Origin: Deltaproteobacteria bacterium
GTDB lineage: Bacteria; Desulfobacterota; Syntrophia; Syntrophales; UBA6807
Assembly (NCBI GenBank): GCA_011056835.1
Contig: DSDU01000007.1
Coordinates: forward strand, 1-34,982
Length of the DNA: 34,982 bases
Reading direction: 5' to 3'
Positions 18,419 through 27,529 of the stretch are shown one piece after another. The notes below the pieces were generated by a model. The model searched no databases. It saw only the letters and a program-made list of their open reading frames with translations, and was not told the DNA's origin. Position 1 is the stretch's first letter; each line of letters starts with the position of its first letter. The position numbers and the translations under genes were made by a program.

Positions 18419-19825
18419 TTACAGGGAATCGGCTTTTGTCGATGAGACATCGGTGATGCCTTCATCATCCTTATATTCGTTCAGTTTGTTTCTCATCGTT
18501 CGCACGCTGATGCCGAGAATTTCAGATGCCCTTGTCCTGTTTCCATTTACTTGTTCCAATGTCTCGAATATAAGCTTTCTTTCAACATCCCGAAGCGTTA
18601 TACCGTCAAACCGTTTGACATCGACAGCAGAAATATCGACGCTCCCGTCACTCGAAGGGATAGAGGCATCATCCTGTTCAAGACAGAGATGCTCGGGTCG
18701 GATAACGTTTTCGCCGCATAATAAAACTGATCGCTCCATTACATTCTCCAGCTCCCTTACATTCCCGGGCCATTCATACTGTTCAAGCAGTCGGAGGGCA
18801 TTGCTTGATAATGCAGGGGGAATCTTTTCATTACGGCTGCTGTATTTCCGAATGAAGTGTGATGCCAATATCGCAATATCGCCTTTACGATTCCGTAGCG
18901 GAGGCACGGTGATCGGTATGACATTCAGTCGATAATACAAGTCGCTTCTGAATTTCTTTTCTTCGATACGGGCTTTCAAGTCCGCATTAGTTGTTGAGAC
19001 GATACGAACATCCACCGGAACGGGCGCCTTTGCACCCAGCCGATCGACTTCAGACTCTTGAATAACTCTCAAGAGCTTTGCCTGAAGCTGAATATCCATC
19101 TCGCCGATTTCATCAAGGAGCAATGTCCCTCCATTTGCGAGCTCAAATTTCCCTGCTTTTCTCATTGATGCCCCGGTAAACGCCCCCTTTTCATAACCGA
19201 ACATTTCACTTTCCAGGAGATGATGCGGTATGGCTGCACAATTGACTGCGACAAACGGCATATGCGCCCGCTGGCTCTGGTTATGGATGTATCGGGCAAG
19301 CAATTCCTTCCCTGTTCCGCTCTCTCCCTGGATCAGAATACTTGATGAGCTTGCGGATACATTTTTTAATAGTTTCAAGAGAGATTCCATTCGTTCATCC
19401 CGGGTAACAAAGCTGCTGCCGTGCGTTGTTCCCGGTGATACCGGCTTTTCCTGTCCGCCGTTTTTCGACAGTACGTCTTGGAGAATCATTCCAAGATGAT
19501 CCAAGGAGAACGGCTTCATAATAAAATCGGAAGCCCCTTCTTTCATGGCTTCGACAGCCGCACTGACCGTTCCGTATCCCGTTATGACGATAACCGGCGT
19601 TTCCACGGATATTTCTTTGACACGTCGAAGAACGTCAATCCCATTCATTCCGGGAAGCCGTATGTCGGTGATCACAACGTGAAAGGCTTCTCTTTCAAAT
19701 TTTTTCAGAGCCTCGACGCCATCCCCGGCCGTTTCCACGACATAACCGCTATCGAGAAGCGACTCGGCAACTGTCGTCCTCATGGATAATTCATCGTCAA
19801 CAACTAAAATCGATTTTGGTTTCAT
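18419..19825 (-). CDS. Sigma54-dependent response regulator, FlrC/FleR-like (REC-AAA+-Fis HTH)
   Basis: REC ([13 protein letters not shown]...[13 protein letters not shown]...MKPFSLD), Walker [15 protein letters not shown] loop, [26 protein letters not shown]. Start at [12 protein letters not shown]. Confidence 0.93.
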   Translation of the reverse strand: MKPKSILVVDDELSMRTTVAESLLDSGYVVETAGDGVEALKKFEREAFHVVITDIRLPGMNGIDVLRRVKEISVETPVIVITGYGTVSAAVEAMKEGASDFIMKPFSLDHLGMILQDVLSKNGGQEKPVSPGTTHGSSFVTRDERMESLLKLLKNVSASSSSILIQGESGTGKELLARYIHNQSQRAHMPFVAVNCAAIPHHLLESEMFGYEKGAFTGASMRKAGKFELANGGTLLLDEIGEMDIQLQAKLLRVIQESEVDRLGAKAPVPVDVRIVSTTNADLKARIEEKKFRSDLYYRLNVIPITVPPLRNRKGDIAILASHFIRKYSSRNEKIPPALSSNALRLLEQYEWPGNVRELENVMERSVLLCGENVIRPEHLCLEQDDASIPSSDGSVDISAVDVKRFDGITLRDVERKLIFETLEQVNGNRTRASEILGISVRTMRNKLNEYKDDEGITDVSSTKADSL

Positions 19826-19935
19826 AATGCTACACTGCACATTGTACTGTTTCTCGTGAACGGCATGCCGATCACGCGATTGATCGACAACCCACATATG
19901 ACGAACACAGGGAAGCTGAGTTGCGTGGCTTCCTT

Positions 19936-22422
19936 TCAGTTTTTTGTATATTGACGATACAGCTCGACCCAGAATTTATCATCGATGCAATAATCGACGA
20001 GAGCGGTCCAAAATTCGTCCTGCCCCTTTTCCTTCAGAGAAGCAAATACCTGATCGGCTTCAGCGTTGTTATCCAGATTTACATAACCCCGCCCCATCCA
20101 GTAGAGGCTCCACAGATTACTGCCCTCGGCGGAAGCGTGATCCAGCGATTTCTTAAACATGTCGATGCTTTTCTCATAGCTGCCTTCGTGAAAATAACAT
20201 TCGCCGACGCCGATGAACGAACCGACCCGAAAATCGCTGTTATCTCCGATACTGGCGCTTTCGTTGTTCAGCGCCCGTTCATAATTCACAAGCGCCGACG
20301 GAAAGGATCCTCCATTTCTCAGAGCGTCGGCATATTTTTTATAAATCTGAACCATGGTACGCCAGGGAACGCCCGAAGTGATAATCTCTGAATAAAATCG
20401 GGCGGCTTTCTCATACATCTCCTTTCGGTAACAGATATCTCCCATAAGTTCTCGTGCCTTTCGTAAACACGACTCATCCGACAACTCCCGCTTGTTTATA
20501 ATCAGTTGTGCCTCTTCTGCCGCCTCATCATACTGTCCGCCATGAAAATAGATCTGTGCAAGGGAAAGCAGAATGTGTCCCCGTTCATGATCCGTCATCT
20601 TCTTCTTTTTCATTTCCTCAAATATTCTTCGAGCGTCGCCGAGTAATCCGATTTCTCTCAGACTTGTACCAATCTTGAACAGCATGGGGAACCCCCCGTA
20701 TTGAAAGAGACCTTTTCGACGAACCCTGAAATAAAGATCCGCCACTGCCACATAATCGTGATTTCCAAACCATCCATCAACGAGGGTTTCTCCCATACTT
20801 ACCAACTCTTTCCTGCTTTCCTTTGTTTTTCTCCCCGGTTTGAATTGATCCAGCATATCATCAAACGCATCGAATGCCTCCTCATACCGTTCCGCCTTTG
20901 CCAGGGCAATGCCTCTTTGAAACATGAGTTCTTCCTTCACAGCGGGATCGGATGATGTAACGGCTGTTTTGCTGTACGTATCAAGGGGATTATCATAAAG
21001 AGCGATACCGGGAAGAATATATCGGGGCAGTTTGATCCCGGGATGGGTGACCCCCAGGTCTGCCATTGTTACGGCACTATCATGTGCTTCGTCGGTTGCG
21101 GGATATCGTTCCGTAACGAGACTGAGCAGTTTCAAGCCCAGTGAAACCTCCCCCATGCCTATATATGCCTTGGCAATGGTAAGCATGACATCTCCCGATT
21201 CTTTCCGGTCCGGATACAAATTGAGGTAGACAAAAAGCGTGTTGATTGCCGGCTGAAAGTGACCGCTCCTGAAATAATGCATCCCCAGGCGCATGAGGTC
21301 GTTCTGTGACAAGTTTTCTACATCGGGCCATCGTTCGAGTGCATGACGATACCATCTATCAGCCCTCTCATTCTCATTCATGAGAGAATAACAATCACCA
21401 ACTGTGAAATATGTGGTTTTGATATCTGCGGCATCCGTGTAACGTTGTATGTAGTTCCTGAATTCCTTTACAGCTTCCCCATACTTTTTTTGCTTATAAT
21501 ATATTGTGCCCAGGAGGTGCAGTGCTTTGCCGAAGCTTGATGAATCGGGATGTTTTGACATGAGATTCCGTAATTCTCTGATGGCTTCGTAGTACATCGT
21601 CACGTGATCATAGCATTGAGCCAGGCGAAGACGAGCGATAGCGGTGGTATCGGCATTACCGGGATATATGTTGATGAGGCTGCGGTAGTGCTCCATCGCC
21701 TGAAAAAATGCATCCCTTTCACCTTTAATTCCGATTTGAAAATAGCAATCCGCCATATGTCTCGCTGCTGTTTCTTTCTGATCTGGCGTAAGATCCGTCC
21801 GTTGAAGCATGGCACGATATCGGTTCAGCGCCGATTCGTCTTGTCCTGATTCATATTCCGGCGCCTCGTCGTCTTTGCCGACATCAATAATCCTTATCTT
21901 CTCCTCCGACACCGGTTTGATGTGGTAATGTGGCGCATCAGGATTGATCTGCGTCGCGCTTGATGCTGAAACCTCGTTTTCTTTGATTTCATGTTTTTCG
22001 TCGTGAGTTGCCTGAATCCATTCATAAGGCTTCATTTCATCTTCTTTATTACCCGATAAAACTCCTCTTTCGATTTCGATCACTCGATAGTCTTCGATAG
22101 CCCCCTGTTCCTTCATACGATCTGCGAATGCAACCGCATCATCCCGGCTGTCATAGAAAGACGTGAAGACCCGATACCACACCCCCTTGCCGGGGATCTC
22201 TGCATCAACATAAAAGGGCTGAATACCCTCCTTCTTCAGGGACTCGATGAGTTCATAAACACCGGAAATAGTCCTGAATGACGCGACATGGACGGCATAG
22301 CAGGTTGCATCTTTCTGACTCCCCGCGACAGTCGAGGGGATAGTCATGAGGCAGAGAAAGGCCGCAATCATCATCACAATCGTAGTGATAGGACGTATCT
22401 TCTTGGTATGTATTTCCGACAT
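19936..22422 (-). CDS. Exported SPOR-domain plus multi-TPR protein
   Basis: Signal peptide-like MSEIHTKKIRPITTIVMMIAAFLCLMTIPSTVAGS; SPOR-like CYAVHVASFRTISGVYELIESLKKEGIQPFYVDAEIPGKGVWYRVFTSFYDSRDDAVAFADRMKEQ; many TPR-like repeats. Confidence 0.85.
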   Translation of the reverse strand: MSEIHTKKIRPITTIVMMIAAFLCLMTIPSTVAGSQKDATCYAVHVASFRTISGVYELIESLKKEGIQPFYVDAEIPGKGVWYRVFTSFYDSRDDAVAFADRMKEQGAIEDYRVIEIERGVLSGNKEDEMKPYEWIQATHDEKHEIKENEVSASSATQINPDAPHYHIKPVSEEKIRIIDVGKDDEAPEYESGQDESALNRYRAMLQRTDLTPDQKETAARHMADCYFQIGIKGERDAFFQAMEHYRSLINIYPGNADTTAIARLRLAQCYDHVTMYYEAIRELRNLMSKHPDSSSFGKALHLLGTIYYKQKKYGEAVKEFRNYIQRYTDAADIKTTYFTVGDCYSLMNENERADRWYRHALERWPDVENLSQNDLMRLGMHYFRSGHFQPAINTLFVYLNLYPDRKESGDVMLTIAKAYIGMGEVSLGLKLLSLVTERYPATDEAHDSAVTMADLGVTHPGIKLPRYILPGIALYDNPLDTYSKTAVTSSDPAVKEELMFQRGIALAKAERYEEAFDAFDDMLDQFKPGRKTKESRKELVSMGETLVDGWFGNHDYVAVADLYFRVRRKGLFQYGGFPMLFKIGTSLREIGLLGDARRIFEEMKKKKMTDHERGHILLSLAQIYFHGGQYDEAAEEAQLIINKRELSDESCLRKARELMGDICYRKEMYEKAARFYSEIITSGVPWRTMVQIYKKYADALRNGGSFPSALVNYERALNNESASIGDNSDFRVGSFIGVGECYFHEGSYEKSIDMFKKSLDHASAEGSNLWSLYWMGRGYVNLDNNAEADQVFASLKEKGQDEFWTALVDYCIDDKFWVELYRQYTKN

Positions 22423-22467
22423 GCTCGTGACACCAGTGACTGTTGAATTATTTCCGAAAAAGGTAAT

Positions 22468-22483
22468 AGCAAGTAACATACCA
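22468..22483 (-). promoter_or_regulatory. Sigma54 promoter upstream of SPOR-TPR gene
   Basis: Minus-strand TGGTATGTTACTTGCT: GG-N10-GC with consensus flanks; about 35 nt leader to the proposed ATG at 22422. Confidence 0.82.
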
Positions 22484-22886
22484 TCCGGTTGCGCATTGCA
22501 GTATTCAGTGAGAGGCTGGTATTGCTGAGATCCGGGAGCGGAGTGAGGTCCGATATATGTCAAACCATCATATAGGAAAGCCAATTATTTGACGTTTGCA
22601 GGGATCATGTAATCAAAAGTATAGAAATTGAAGAGAGGGTACTTATCGAGCTATCCGCCGTGTATAATTAATGACAATGGCATGATAGGTGAACATAGAA
22701 TTGACATTCTCTAAAAGGTGTCGCGTTTACGCCTTGGCCTTTACCTGAGCCTTGACATGCCGTTTTTTTGGAGTTTTGATTTGGGGCATCGAGATTAATA
22801 CAGATTATTGGAGCAGTGCCACAGCGTTGCTACGAACATTTATACGGGGGATGAACGAGCGAACGGATGATATGGGATACTCTTGG

Positions 22887-24269
22887 TCACGTGATATTGT
22901 ATCGCTTCAATTTCTCCACATAGGTGGTTCTATTGAGCTTCAAGAGCTGTGCCGCTTTATTTTTTACACCCCCTGATTTCTCAAGGGCTTTTAAAAGTAT
23001 ATTTTTCTCAAACAATGTAACCGCCTCATTGAGATTTAACCCCTCTTCCGGAATTTCCAACCCGGATTTGATGACATGTGTTCCTCCCGCGTTGCGATAT
23101 ATACGTTCAGGCAAATCATCCACGTCGATGGATCCCTCTTCCTTCATGACAATCAGCATCTCCATGGTATTTTGCAATTCCCTGACGTTTCCCGGCCATG
23201 CATATTCATTCATGTAATTCATAGCCTCCGGGGTCAGCCCATTAACCCGTTTCTTTTTCAGGTTATTGAACGTTCTCAGAAAGTGACCCATGAGGATGGG
23301 AATATCCGTTCTTCTTTCTCTCAACGGCGGAATATGGATGGGAATAACATTGATACGATAAAACAAGTCCTCTCTGAAATTACCGCCCTTGACCGCCTCT
23401 TCCAAGTCTCTGTGTGTCGCCGCGATTATCCTCACATCCGCATCAATCGTCCGCATTCCACCGATTCGTTCAAATTGACGTTCTTGTATGACCCGCAACA
23501 GTTTAACCTGAAGGGACGGGCTCATATCGCCGATTTCGTCCAGGAAGATCGACCCCTCCTGTGCTAATTCAAACCGACCGATTCTGCTCCTGATCGCCCC
23601 GGTAAAGGCACCTTTTTCATGACCGAACAATTCGCTCTCAAGGAGTTCCTCGGGAATAGCGCCGCAATTTACCGTCACCAGCGGCTTGGACTTACGATCA
23701 CTGTTGAAATGAATTGCCTTCGCCACGAGCTCTTTCCCGGTGCCGCTCTCTCCATATATGATAACGGTACTGTCCGTTGATGCAACTTTCTTAATTGTTT
23801 CAAATACTTTCTTCATGCTCTCGCTGTATCCGATCATTTTTCCAAAGTCATATTTCTCCTTGAGACGATCTTTCAGCGCTATATTTTCTTCTTTTAATCG
23901 AACGAATGAAAGTGCCCTGCTTACAGTAAGCAGGACAATGTCGTCTTTTAAAGGTTTGGTTATATAATCAAAAGCTCCGAGCTTCATTGCTTCAACGGCG
24001 CTGCTTACCGTTGCATAGCCGGTCATGATGATAACAACGGCATCCTGATTAATCTCTTTGATGAACGCGAGGAGCTGCAGGCCATCAATATGCGGCATTT
24101 TGAGGTCTGTTATGACGATATCGTATTTATCAAGTGGAAAAATCTCCATTGCTTCCTTACCGTCCCGAACCGCCGTAACATCATAACCGGTGGTATCCGA
24201 TAACAATTCAGAGAGATTAAGTCTGTTCAAATCGTTATCTTCAGCAATCAGTATCTTGACTGTCTTCAT
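22887..24269 (-). CDS. Sigma54-dependent response regulator with FleQ/FlrA-like C-terminal HTH
   Basis: REC (KILIAEDNDLNRL...VITDLKMPHIDG...ITKPL), [45 protein letters not shown]. Start at MKTVKILIAEDN. Confidence 0.92.
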   Translation of the reverse strand: MKTVKILIAEDNDLNRLNLSELLSDTTGYDVTAVRDGKEAMEIFPLDKYDIVITDLKMPHIDGLQLLAFIKEINQDAVVIIMTGYATVSSAVEAMKLGAFDYITKPLKDDIVLLTVSRALSFVRLKEENIALKDRLKEKYDFGKMIGYSESMKKVFETIKKVASTDSTVIIYGESGTGKELVAKAIHFNSDRKSKPLVTVNCGAIPEELLESELFGHEKGAFTGAIRSRIGRFELAQEGSIFLDEIGDMSPSLQVKLLRVIQERQFERIGGMRTIDADVRIIAATHRDLEEAVKGGNFREDLFYRINVIPIHIPPLRERRTDIPILMGHFLRTFNNLKKKRVNGLTPEAMNYMNEYAWPGNVRELQNTMEMLIVMKEEGSIDVDDLPERIYRNAGGTHVIKSGLEIPEEGLNLNEAVTLFEKNILLKALEKSGGVKNKAAQLLKLNRTTYVEKLKRYNIT

Positions 24270-24499
24270 TGACTTCCTTCCCCACTTTTCTGCTGACGGC
24301 AGAAACGTTTCCGGCCCATGACCGTCAAAATATTTACACTGCCGTAGTCGGGATGTAAACAAAAAAATCATAATAGTCAAATAATATCTGCAATTATTCC
24401 ATGAGCGACGCGCATGATTCCCGTGGTGAAAATATTTTAAAGATAAATGCAAATACGACCGATAAAATAGTGTACGAGATTTCTTTCTGTGAGGCCGCT

Positions 24500-24706
24500 G
24501 TGTCAATTTCATCTTACAAGATTGAAGGTGTTCTACGGGCATACAACAAACAGAACGCCGCAAAAGGATCGGTGTCCGAAATAATCAATGAATCGGCAAA
24601 ATACCATGATACCGTCACGATATCGTCATCTGACGGCAATTCAAAAGCCTACGAAAAAATCTCATACGGCTTGTTGGATATTATATTGCAGAATAATGAG
24701 AAGTAG
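24500..24706 (+). CDS. Small flagellar-locus protein, FlgM-like N-terminal motif (IxxVLRxYxxQ)
   Basis: GTG start with upstream GTGAGG gives (M)SISSYKIEGVLRAYNKQNAAKGSVSEIINESAKYHDTVTISSSDGNSKAYEKISYGLLDIILQNNEK; ORF track start is 24401. Confidence 0.55.
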   Translation: MSISSYKIEGVLRAYNKQNAAKGSVSEIINESAKYHDTVTISSSDGNSKAYEKISYGLLDIILQNNEK

Positions 24707-25076
24707 GCTTCATGGACGCCCAATCCTTGAGGCATATAATTTGTGGCGTGAATGTTTCCGCTTGATGCCTGCACTGTCCTCAATCGAGACTATGTCCGCC
24801 GATCATGTTCGACGGGCCATAGGTTTTTCTCGAAACGCTACGCATAGGAGGACATGGGGATCGCACCTCGCGTGTCATGATCGGTATGACGGCCTGCGCA
24901 TATGGCCGGAAGCAAATATAAGTACCCGACATCGTATTTTCACTATTTCTGTTTTGATTTTACATTCCACCACCCCCTTAGTGGTACCACCGACATCCGC
25001 GGAACACCGCAGTTGTTGATATTCAGAACGCTGATGTCATTTTCACAAAAATACCGCACTCTGCCGGAGAAGACTT

Positions 25077-26528
25077 ATGCATTCAATTTTAATCGTCGAT
25101 GATGACAGTTCCACAAGAACCCTCATAGCCGATGCGATCCAAGCTGAAGGAATTGAGATGATCACTGAGGTTGAGAACGGCTTTCAGGCGCTCGAACTGA
25201 TCAGCAAGAAATCCTTTGATCTCATTATCAGTGATTTGAAGATGCCCGGCATGAATGGGATCGAATTGTTGCATAAAATCAAGGAAATTCACCCCGCCGC
25301 GTCAGTTATCATCATTACGGGATATCCTTCGATCGATGTGTCCATTTCAGCCATGAAATACGGTGCTGTCGATTTCCTGACAAAACCGTTCAAAATTGAC
25401 GACCTGATTTTCAAGGTAAAAATCTATCTCAACGAAAAAATGATCCTGACTGACAGAGAATTAGACATTAAAACAAATAACTCCCGTCTGGCTGAAAAAG
25501 TCAGGGAGCTGTCCACCATCAGCTATATTTATGACAGCATTGAAAAGTCGGGGGGAAGCAACGATGACATCTTTGACGAAATCGTGGCACTGGCAATGAC
25601 TATCGCACCGGGGGAAATCTGTTCCCTTGTTCTCGTTGACGAAGAAAATCTAATCTTTCATCCTAAAATCGTTAAAGGATATAATGGAGGTGGAATCGCG
25701 TCCCTTGATGCGCTTCTCCCCTTCTGGAAACCCGTCTTCAATGAAGTGTTAGAAACGAGAAAGGCGTTGATCAGGACCGCCATGAGCAAAGACGATCCGT
25801 ATAAATCTTTTCTCTGCGTTCCTTTAATGATAAGGAACAGAATATTCGGCCTTCTCAACCTGACGAATCAGGAAAGTGACAACTGTTTTACCCAGCGCGA
25901 CCTCAATTACATTTCGAGCCTCACAACGCGAGCCTCTCTAAATCTTGAGAACAGAATCCTTTATGAAAGTATATTCACCAGCATAATCGACACATTCAAA
26001 TCACTGGTTCGGTCAATTCATGTGCGAGACCAGTATACCGAACGGCATTCGGTTAATGTGACCCGTCTTTCTGTCATAACTGCACAGTCAATGCATTTAT
26101 CCACCAGTGAGATTGAATGCCTCGAAATATCTTCGATTCTTCACGATATCGGCAAAATCGCCATACCTGACAGTATATTGCTGAAACCGTGCGGTTTAAC
26201 TGACGATGAATACAACACAATCAAAACCCATCCGGAAATCGGCGAAAACATCCTGAAATCCATCAAACTGTTCGAGACGGAACGGAAGATCGTCAGGCAC
26301 CACCATGAGCGATGGGACGGAAAAGGTTATCCCGACGGCCTTTCAGGCGAAGAGATTCCCCGTCTGTCGAGAATCCTGTCAGTGGCCGATGCATACGATG
26401 CGATGACCAGCGATAGACCGTATAGAAAGGGACTGCCTGTGGAGAAGGCAATCGCAGAACTCCGACGGAATGTTTATACTCAATTTGATAAGGAAGTCGT
26501 TGATGCATTTATAGCAACTATTCAGTAG
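25077..26528 (+). CDS. Response regulator with GAF-like region and HD-GYP c-di-GMP phosphodiesterase domain
   Basis: REC (SILIVDDDSSTRT...IISDLKMPGMNG...LTKPFK); HD-GYP: ILHDIGKIAIPDSILLKPCGLTDDEYNTIKTHPEIGENIL...HHHERWDGKGYPDGLSGEEIP. Confidence 0.93.
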   Translation: MHSILIVDDDSSTRTLIADAIQAEGIEMITEVENGFQALELISKKSFDLIISDLKMPGMNGIELLHKIKEIHPAASVIIITGYPSIDVSISAMKYGAVDFLTKPFKIDDLIFKVKIYLNEKMILTDRELDIKTNNSRLAEKVRELSTISYIYDSIEKSGGSNDDIFDEIVALAMTIAPGEICSLVLVDEENLIFHPKIVKGYNGGGIASLDALLPFWKPVFNEVLETRKALIRTAMSKDDPYKSFLCVPLMIRNRIFGLLNLTNQESDNCFTQRDLNYISSLTTRASLNLENRILYESIFTSIIDTFKSLVRSIHVRDQYTERHSVNVTRLSVITAQSMHLSTSEIECLEISSILHDIGKIAIPDSILLKPCGLTDDEYNTIKTHPEIGENILKSIKLFETERKIVRHHHERWDGKGYPDGLSGEEIPRLSRILSVADAYDAMTSDRPYRKGLPVEKAIAELRRNVYTQFDKEVVDAFIATIQ

Positions 26529-26613
26529 TATTGCACCCCCCCGAATAATCTACAGCCTTTTGGGAAAGAAATTACGAGCGGCCGCCTTGTTGCTCTTTGA
26601 GTAACACCCCTAC

Positions 26614-26629
26614 TGGCACATTTACTGCA
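26614..26629 (+). promoter_or_regulatory. Sigma54 promoter upstream of PilZ gene
   Basis: TGGCACATTTACTGCA: GG-N10-GC, consensus -24 element; predicted +1 about 22 nt before the ATG at 26662. Confidence 0.88.
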
Positions 26630-26661
26630 TTGTTCTTTCATAAATTTGAAAGGAATCGAAC

Positions 26662-27453
26662 ATGGCAGTGTCCAACGGCGTGTCTCACCATCTCCTGGCG
26701 CAAACAACAGTCGATATAAGCTTCTCTCACGATAACAGAATTATTGATACAAAAGCTCTTATCATGGATACATCGAATGATACGGTCACACTTCAGGTTG
26801 ATGTACCCGACAAATCCATGACGCTATCGCCCGGCACCGACATATACCTATACGTACAGAACAAGGGTATCCTTTTCAGCATTACGGAATCAAGAGATTT
26901 CCCCACCGTTCACGCCACGCGTGTCTCCCGGAGAAATCATGCACGGGTGGATGATGTTCTCAAAATCATCTATAGTCCCGTAGAAAATGAGCGCTATCGA
27001 CAAAACATGAAAAACACGCATGTTATCTTTGAGAAAGCATTCGGCGAAACATACAAATTGCCTGAAATTGAAAACGTGACTCTTGAAACACTCTATGAAC
27101 TTCTGCATCGACTCAATTGCAAGGTCGATAAGATATTGGAAACTCTCGACGGCACGAACGTTAAGAAAGTCTGCCCTGAATGCTTTGAAAGCATTAATAT
27201 CAGCGCTTCAGGCATGCGATTCAAGGCATATGATCACTTTCCCATTGGAAGCATAATCGCTATCAGGCTCATACTACCACTGACAATGGAAACACCGCTT
27301 AATATTCTAGGTGAAGTCGTCCTGTCGGATGTGGAAGCAGATCAAGACGGGAAATACGTCACATCTGTCAAATTCATCAATCTCACCCGCGGTGACGAAG
27401 AAATTATTACAAAATATGTTTTCAAGAGACAACGTGAATTGTTGCGGGGGTAA
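26662..27453 (+). CDS. PilZ-domain protein (YcgR-like N-terminal region; interrupted PilZ domain)
   Basis: RVSRRNHARV (RxxxR) and NISASGMRF (D/NxSxxG) separated by ~80 aa; RBS GAAAGGAA. Confidence 0.8.
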   Translation: MAVSNGVSHHLLAQTTVDISFSHDNRIIDTKALIMDTSNDTVTLQVDVPDKSMTLSPGTDIYLYVQNKGILFSITESRDFPTVHATRVSRRNHARVDDVLKIIYSPVENERYRQNMKNTHVIFEKAFGETYKLPEIENVTLETLYELLHRLNCKVDKILETLDGTNVKKVCPECFESINISASGMRFKAYDHFPIGSIIAIRLILPLTMETPLNILGEVVLSDVEADQDGKYVTSVKFINLTRGDEEIITKYVFKRQRELLRG

Positions 27454-27529
27454 TGCATCTCCGTTGCAGCGTAAGCGCGTCTGTCAGAACAGGCAGTTTC
27501 TTCAGTGTACCACCCTGCGAGTGGGCTCA

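Noticed and set aside
24298-24313. Sigma54-like GG-N10-GC (GGAAACGTTTCTGC) upstream of the FleQ-like regulator
   Set aside because: Only the invariant dinucleotides match; flanks are poor, so it is not called.
24588-25019. 143-aa plus ORF overlapping the small VLRxYxxQ gene
   Set aside because: Out-of-frame overlap with the better supported small ORF; no domain-like features.
27454-27529. Terminator between convergent PilZ and cyclase genes
   Set aside because: Only short imperfect inverted repeats (CTGTC-AGAA-CAGGCAG) without a clear U-tract pattern.
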